Origin: Plantago elongata
Taxonomy: Eukaryota; Streptophyta; Magnoliopsida; Lamiales; Plantaginaceae
NCBI GenBank assembly: GCA_036897095.1
Contig: JAYMSP010000746.1
Coordinates: 1-42,255 of the forward strand
Direction: 5' to 3'
Length of the DNA stretch: 42,255 bases
In this document: positions 36,806 through 42,255 of the stretch, piece by piece
How positions within the stretch are numbered: the first letter of the stretch is position 1
How the letters are laid out: every line of letters starts with the position of its first letter
Translations under genes and position numbers: made by a program
Notes under the pieces: model-generated
What the model saw: the letters and a program-made list of their open reading frames with translations, nothing else
What the model was told of the DNA's origin: nothing
The model's database searches: none

Positions 36806-37395
36806 CTTTTAATAGTTTAGACTTTGCTTTTTTTTGTCGTTGGCCATGTGTTGGCAGACATTTAGACCTTAGCTCGTTCTTTTACTTCCTTTAGCTTAGA
36901 GTTTGTGCCGTGCGAGGAGAACTTGCTTGCTTACAAACTAGTCCCTTGTGTAGTTAGATAGGTTTTCTTTGACTCCCGTATGATTTTTTGTTATCTCACA
37001 CCAAATCAATGCATAAAGTAAATAATATTATTATAATTATTAAAAATATACATAAAATTTTATGAAATTCTTATAAATTCATTGCAATACCCTTTTATAT
37101 AAATACTAAATATACATAATGAATTCCTATGGCGTGCCATTTGACTCGATAGTCTAAATTTTTGAAAATATCAATGACTTAAATTTTAACTATTAAAATA
37201 TAAATAATAATCATATATAACACCAATTAAAATTGATACTACATATAAACAACATACACCAATTTATTATTATGTACGTACGCGGAAAATGTGAAATTAA
37301 AAGATAATTTTGAATAAGAGAAACTAAAAGAACATCCATTGTCTCACATAACACGAACAAGCAGGAAAAAAAAAATCGAGGAGTTTCAACGCACA

Positions 37396-37545
37396 TATGT
37401 TAATAACTCAGGGGGTTTCGTGCACTTTTAATAACTCAAAGAGTTTCGAGCACTTTATGTTATAATTGAAGAGCTAATTTAATAACTCAGAGGGGTTTCG
37501 TGCATTGTTATTAATAACTCAAAGAGGTTTAATACTAATTTATTA
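37396..37545 (+). repeat. Short tandem repeat, four TTAATAACTCA units
   Basis: Four imperfect units of roughly 30-45 bp each start (T)TAATAACTCA followed by an AGGGGTTTCGTGCA-like tail. Units lie near 37398, 37428, 37470 and 37510. They are non-coding. Confidence 0.75.
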
Positions 37546-38500
37546 ATTTAAGAGAATTTTGGGTAGATTTACAATAATTTATGGGGTGTTTTGCATATAA
37601 CCGACTTGAACTGGTACATTTTAATCGCAAACATTCGGCCTCCATAAGAATGTACTCCTCAACTTTTGTTAATTTCGTAAGAATGCTGCATATAAATTGC
37701 TCTGTTTTTTCTACATACAATAGTTTAACAACAATTCCTAAATAAATCATTCAATTACAATATAATTGATTCCATAACCTTCATTAGGTCAATTACGAGT
37801 TTTTACAACGTATGCAATTAATTATATAACTGACCGAGTGTGAGTTCACTCGATTGGCTTCGAACTATATATTGTGTCTGTTTTAATTTCAACTCTTTCC
37901 TAGCTAGTTGTCACAATTTTAACTCCTGATACCTTAGATAAGAAAATATCTCATCCTTTATTCAACCAATATCCGATCCGGATCTTCTATCCCACTTTTT
38001 ATATTTCAGTTAATATTCCACTCATAAATTACAGATGAGTTAACTATGATAAAATAAAAGAAAGAATGACTACCTTCATAAATTCTCTTAATTTACACGA
38101 GATTAAGCCTTCATCTTTCTCCAAGTAAATTAGGCCTAAGTAAATCTAAGAATCTCCTGATAAAATTACTCACTACGGCATGATTATCATAATTAAGTAA
38201 GCTCTTAACCTAGGTATGCTTGAATTTGTAGTAGTCTTCTTTATTGGGTAAATATGTTTTCTCTGGTATCACTCAAAAGTTGTTTATGTATTTCTGACTA
38301 AGGGATAAATATAAAAAATGAGTAAGCCTTTTGAGAGACGGTTTTATAAAAAAACTAAAAAAAACAGACAAACATTATAATTATAATAAAGAACATTAAT
38401 GATTTTGCTAAAAACATCGGAGATATACACATACATAAAAAAAAGATATTAAATATTTACTTATAAATATTATTGATATTATTTAAATTATTAAGCATAT

Positions 38501-38747
38501 AATTAATAACATTAATCTATCTCTCAGGTCTCATTAATACACACGTTTTTAAGATTTTGTGGCGCCAAGTAAAATAATGTGGAGGAAAAAATTGAGTAAT
38601 CATAAGTAAATAGGGTTGAGATTAATAATTAATAACATTAATCTATCTCTCAGGTCTCATTAATACACACGTTTTTAAAATTTTGTGGCGCCAAGTAAAA
38701 TAATGTGGAGGAAAAAATTGAGTAATCATAAGTAAATAGGGTTGAGA
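38501..38747. repeat. 126-bp tandem duplication
   Basis: 38501-38626 is repeated at 38627-38747, with one G/A difference seen over 121 aligned bases. The unit includes TCTCTCAGGTCTCATTAATA and TTTTGTGGCGCCAAG. Near identity implies a recent event in otherwise diverged DNA. Confidence 0.95.
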
Positions 38748-39282
38748 GATAGTTTAGTTGATGACTTCTTTTATTATAATTAACTCATATATAATTAAAT
38801 TTTAATTAAAAATAATATGTGTCATATTTTGAAGAGTGGAACATTAATTGGTACACAAAAATTAGGATAAAAGATTTGAACCGCCCGATACCTATCTTAT
38901 TCATGATCGTTCAACTTTTATCTACTCTAAGGACACATTTTAGAACTTATTATTCTAATTATTTATATAATTTAATATTAAAATTCGTATCCAAATATAA
39001 TCACAAGAACTTGAGTTTGGAACTAGGATTGCCCCAAGTCCATGCAGAATGTCCAACTATCCAAGGTCCTAGATTTTCAACGGTCCTAATTTCCCTTTCA
39101 TTAGAGTGATAGGGTGTTAAAAATATAAATAAAAGCTTATTATAAAATGTTAATATTTGATTTCATTTTAAATTATACTGGTTATATCTTTAAAGTGATA
39201 CATTATGTATACTAGTTGGTCAAAGCGACATGTAAAGAATAGGTAGTTTGTATGTTGTTTAGATTTTTTCTACTTGCTATAT

Positions 39283-39517
39283 ACTCCTTAATTTAAAATT
39301 AAAAGTTCTACAAGATCGGACATAAATTCTAAGAAAAAAAATAATAAAGTAAAAAAAAGGTAATAAAATATATATAATTGAATAAAGTAGGAGAAATAGT
39401 AAATAAATTATGAGAGATAATATATAAACTAGGAGAGAGATTTTATATTTAAGGAAATGAGACTTTCAATTTGAACAGTTCAAATTGAAATACGGGACAT
39501 TTAATTTGAACGGGGGA
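39283..39517. mobile_element. Possible decayed MITE
   Basis: The left border TATACTCC and right border GGGGGAAGTA could be worn Stowaway-like ends. The interior is AT-rich, with a perfect 10-bp inverted repeat TCAATTTGAA-CAG-TTCAAATTGA at 39466-39488. The terminal match is weak, so this is tentative. Confidence 0.25.
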
Positions 39518-40451
39518 AGTACATTAAAATATGTATGAAACAAAAGTTAATATATTTTTACTGTATTTGTATTTTAATATTTTAATTTTAACATTTTTCG
39601 TCAAGAGAATGATACGATTGATCCCGTCAAACGGGGTAATGGTGGACTCAGTACCGCGTTTGACCACTCTATTACAAATGGTCATATTGTTCAGTTTGTA
39701 TGCAAATGAAGGAGTTTTTGATTTAGTTGATATAAAATTAAATGTCGATTGATGAGGTGTCAATAAACCAATCTAAATTGTTCAACTCACCCACATCTTT
39801 AATATTAAAAAATTAGATCCATTGTGTTTTGTATTTGTATCAGATTCGTATATTAGTATTTGTATTGGTGTTTTCTAGGGATTGAAGTTGCCTAACTATA
39901 TGTTACCACCCCTATATATATGTGTAGCTATCCATTGTAGACGAAGCAACCCATATATGATGGTAAGAGATGGAAAATATGGAAAACAGAGTTCCAATCG
40001 TTATCTCCCTAACCTTCAACATTAATCTCAAATCTGCATTACTCTTCTAGTCAATTTCGATATCTCATGCTACTTTAGTTTCAGTGGTGGAATAGGAGGT
40101 GATAGTCTATGTACATTCTTCTTCTATATACTGTAATAATGTGCGTGACACCAGGTATAAACTATTATTAATATCAACTTTCTTTTTTCTCCTCCCTCAT
40201 AGGAATCGGCAACCTATTATTACCGGATTGAAGAAAGTTGTCGAATTACCGGAATGAAGAAGGTTCTGAAATATTGAGGTGTTATCCAACTCGATTTGAT
40301 CTTATTAGAGAGAAGGTTCTTCAAAGAAGTTAAATATTATTACACCAACATTCATGATTAATCCACTCGAAGATTATCAGACCCGCGAACGGTGGGTTGG
40401 CAATGGGATGGAGAGGTTGCTACGAGTTTGGTTCTGAAGTAGACTGGGTTA

Positions 40452-40567
40452 ATATTGTAATTGATGAGAGAATAACTTACAAACTTAGAAGGGAGAGTTA
40501 GCATCAAATGGAAGATTGTAATTGGTAGGAGATTAATTAATTTAGAAACTTAGAAGGAGAGTATAAA
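40452..40567 (+). repeat. Imperfect ~61-bp tandem duplication
   Basis: Two units share ATTGTAATTG, then (A)GAGA-type sequence, then AAACTTAGAAGG and GAGAGT. The first runs from about 40454, the second from about 40515. They are diverged and non-coding. Confidence 0.6.
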
Positions 40568-41009
40568 ATGAGACTAAATAGATGCCCAGATGAGCTATTG
40601 GTTACGGAAGTGTCACAGCTCACAAGTAGTACCAGTTCCTCTTTTCTCTGGTATGAAATGAAGAAATAACCAGTTCAAGTCTTCGAATACATCTGGTAAT
40701 AGTATAATGCACTATCATATTCACTCTAAAGATTCACTACTAATTTAACATATCCAGGCTCCTTTTCGAAGTTATCATATTCATTTCGAGGTGAAGTAGT
40801 TTTGAAGATCGAATCCTAATGGCATGATATTCCCAAAATTAATAAAATTAGAATGTTTGTGTTTTGAAATTTATCGAATTTGTGTTTGCTTGAAGGAAAT
40901 GGTTGTTGAAAACAACTTTCTCATTCGCACAACAAACTCAAACCCGCACAAAAGAAAAAAGGACTTCAAACCTCTCTTTCCTGAATCAATACGGAATCCC
41001 ACCATATTT

Positions 41010-41291
41010 TGTTTTGCTAAGTTGTTTGTTGCCGCTCTAGGAAGCTCAAATTAAAGTGAGTTCATAATAAACTAAATAAACGCATTGCACTTATCAACAT
41101 ATATATGGTGAATAATTTCGTCAATAGAGTAGATGTGCAAGAATTCATGTCATGTAAAGTAATTATACAAGAAAAGTTATCTTGTATATGATCTTGCCAA
41201 TCAATGAAATAGAGTAAATGAGATGAGACATGAAATTAATATTGAGTACGACAAGAATGTAATATTAAATTAAAGGTGTCAAATTGAGAAC
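41010..41291 (+). repeat. Dispersed repeat, copy 2
   Basis: Second copy of the segment found downstream of the chitinase gene, same orientation, with several indels (for example a missing CCAATCAATGAA block near 41115). No chitinase-like sequence precedes this copy. Confidence 0.85.
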
Positions 41292-41429
41292 ATTATTTAA
41301 ACGACATTTCTTTATTTTTGGAAAATTTCGAATGCATGATAGTAGGTTTGTAATTAAATGAAATTGTACCGGTTGATTAGTAATTAAAAGTTCCCCAATA
41401 TAACAGTGTAAGTACCAAACTAAAGCAAA

Positions 41430-41663
41430 ATGTGGTTTGGTCTACACAAAAGTCTTCTGCAAGAACTCGCGCAGAAAAGGGGTCTTCTGTGTCCAACATA
41501 TGAGACAACTGGCTATGGAATGACACACAAGCGCTCATTTACATCTAGCGTTGAAATTGATGGTAAGACTTTCAGACGGGATGAAGCAAAATCCAAGAAG
41601 CAAGCTGAGATGAACGCTGCTAAAGCTGCTTATCTAGCCCTCACAGAATGTTATCGAGTTAAG
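41430..41663 (+). CDS. Double-stranded RNA-binding domain exon (DRB-like), partial or fragment
   Basis: The open frame encodes one dsRBD: HKSLLQELAQKRGLLCPTYE, then RSFTSSVEIDGKTF and SKKQAEMNAAKAAYLALTE. This fits the second or last dsRBD of plant DRB proteins, which partner Dicer-like enzymes or bind dsRNA. The conserved C-terminal helix KKQAEMNAAKAA, with the RNA-contacting lysines, is intact. A donor-like AAG|GTAGTG closes the exon at 41663; without splicing the frame runs to 41804. The start ATG at 41430 sits directly before the domain and no other dsRBD lies upstream. It may therefore be a 5'-truncated duplicate, or a first exon whose gene continues past 42255. The function of this copy is unknown. 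Confidence 0.7.
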
Positions 41664-41804
41664 GTAGTGGAGTTAAATTTGGAGTTGTTCGATAATATAC
41701 TTTACAAATTGGTAATCTTTTTTAGGAAAAATGGTCCATATCTTTGTTTGCAAATGACTTTAACCTATACTATGTTGTTTGAAAGTGATATTAACCTATG
41801 TTAA

Positions 41805-42255
41805 TATCGTTTTCTAGTGACTCACTTTGTTGTCATGGATTCAGAGCACGTCATGTGTTCACAATCATCATGTTTCATTCATAAAAGGCTCTTCATTGGC
41901 AAAGAGAGTAAATGAAACCAGTCTAGCTGTGACAGGCTACTGATATGGGCAATAAACTCCCTTCCATTTTTGTGTTAATTTCTTCTTCTTTTTGTGGAAA
42001 CTGAAAGACTTCGTTCCTAGACTTTATCGAAAGGGATAATTACAAATAAATTTTCCATTTCTTTTGTTAGTTTAAATTTTCTTTTGAACACCTCCCTCAA
42101 TCGAGTTTTATCTTTCATTGTCGTTAAGTGTCAACTAACAGAGCTCGATCAACGAAGTCAACCGGTTAAAATCAACAATCAACCTTTTTTTTAAATTTAT
42201 AACGTCATAACTAAAATTATTTTTTAAAATTTTAATTTCTTCTAATAATTGAGGT
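41805..42255. other. Window end, nothing recognised
   Basis: AT-rich sequence following the dsRBD exon. It could be intron if that gene continues. No second exon with dsRBD or DRB motifs was found before the window ends. Confidence 0.4.

Larger units (their letters stand above)
30790..36990 (+). mobile_element. Decayed non-LTR retrotransposon (plant L1-type LINE with RNase H)
   Basis: Ordered remnants on the plus strand: a GC-richer 5' region with tandem repeats, ORF1 with a CCHC knuckle, AP-type endonuclease, reverse transcriptase, zf-RVT-like segment and RNase H. Many frameshifts and stops show it is dead. Base composition is visibly less AT-rich than the flanks. The borders are estimates: the sequence around 30783 (GAATTTTTGTT) and 36982 (GATTTTTTGTT) may be remnants of target-site duplications. 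No clear poly-A tail was seen. Confidence 0.85.
36991..41000. other. Gene-poor AT-rich region
   Basis: No gene supported over about 4 kb. Open frames such as 38819-39109 have no family motifs. The region holds the local tandem repeats listed separately and a possible decayed MITE near 39283-39517. Confidence 0.55.

Noticed and set aside
38819-39109. 96-codon open frame
   Set aside because: No family motif, AT-biased residue use, no splice or promoter context; chance frame.

Overview
This is nuclear DNA from a flowering plant, almost certainly a eudicot. The signs are AT-rich sequence, many-exon genes with GT-AG introns, a DICER-LIKE 3 gene, a B-class (GLOBOSA/PISTILLATA) MADS-box gene, a plant class III chitinase, and plant-type transposable elements (LINE with RNase H, Stowaway MITE, hAT remnant, Ty1/copia-like LTR element). 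The species cannot be fixed from the sequence alone. Gene models were built by hand from reading frames, splice sites and remembered family motifs; no alignment or transcript data were used.

Layout. 1-1700: AT-rich upstream DNA. 2161-12212 (+): complete DCL3 gene in 26 inferred coding exons (about 1681 aa), with an uORF-bearing leader, two GC-AG introns and a C20 tract in one intron. 12738-15713 (-): complete GLO/PI B-class floral MADS gene in 7 exons (213 aa), tail to tail with DCL3. 15714-17512: AT-rich DNA with a possible SINE head. 17513-22247 (-): decayed LTR retrotransposon with 155-bp LTRs and no recognisable gag-pol, containing a hAT transposase fragment and a 95-bp tandem repeat. 22823-23048: Stowaway-like MITE. 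23378-28133 (+): complete SNM1-family DNA repair nuclease in 10 exons (692 aa; UBZ4, SAM, PIP-like motif, metallo-beta-lactamase/beta-CASP). 29484-30368 (+): intronless secreted class III chitinase. About 30790-36990 (+): dead LINE with 5' tandem repeats, ORF1 with a CCHC knuckle, and endonuclease-RT-RNase H remnants. 37000-41400: gene-poor DNA with several local tandem repeats. 41430-41663 (+): one dsRNA-binding domain exon of DRB type, either a gene fragment or the start of a gene running off the window.

The genes do unrelated jobs: 24-nt siRNA production and RNA-directed DNA methylation, petal and stamen identity, crosslink repair, and chitin breakdown. They look like ordinary plant neighbours rather than a functional cluster. 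The one thematic link is that DCL3 and the dsRBD exon both belong to RNA-silencing families, but they lie about 29 kb apart. I did not find a convincing new multi-gene system. The points most worth a second look are the DCL3 leader (an AUG-stop element), its GC donors, the solo dsRBD exon, the domain order of the SNM1-like protein, the non-coding LTR element with its nested hAT fragment, and several recent tandem duplications.
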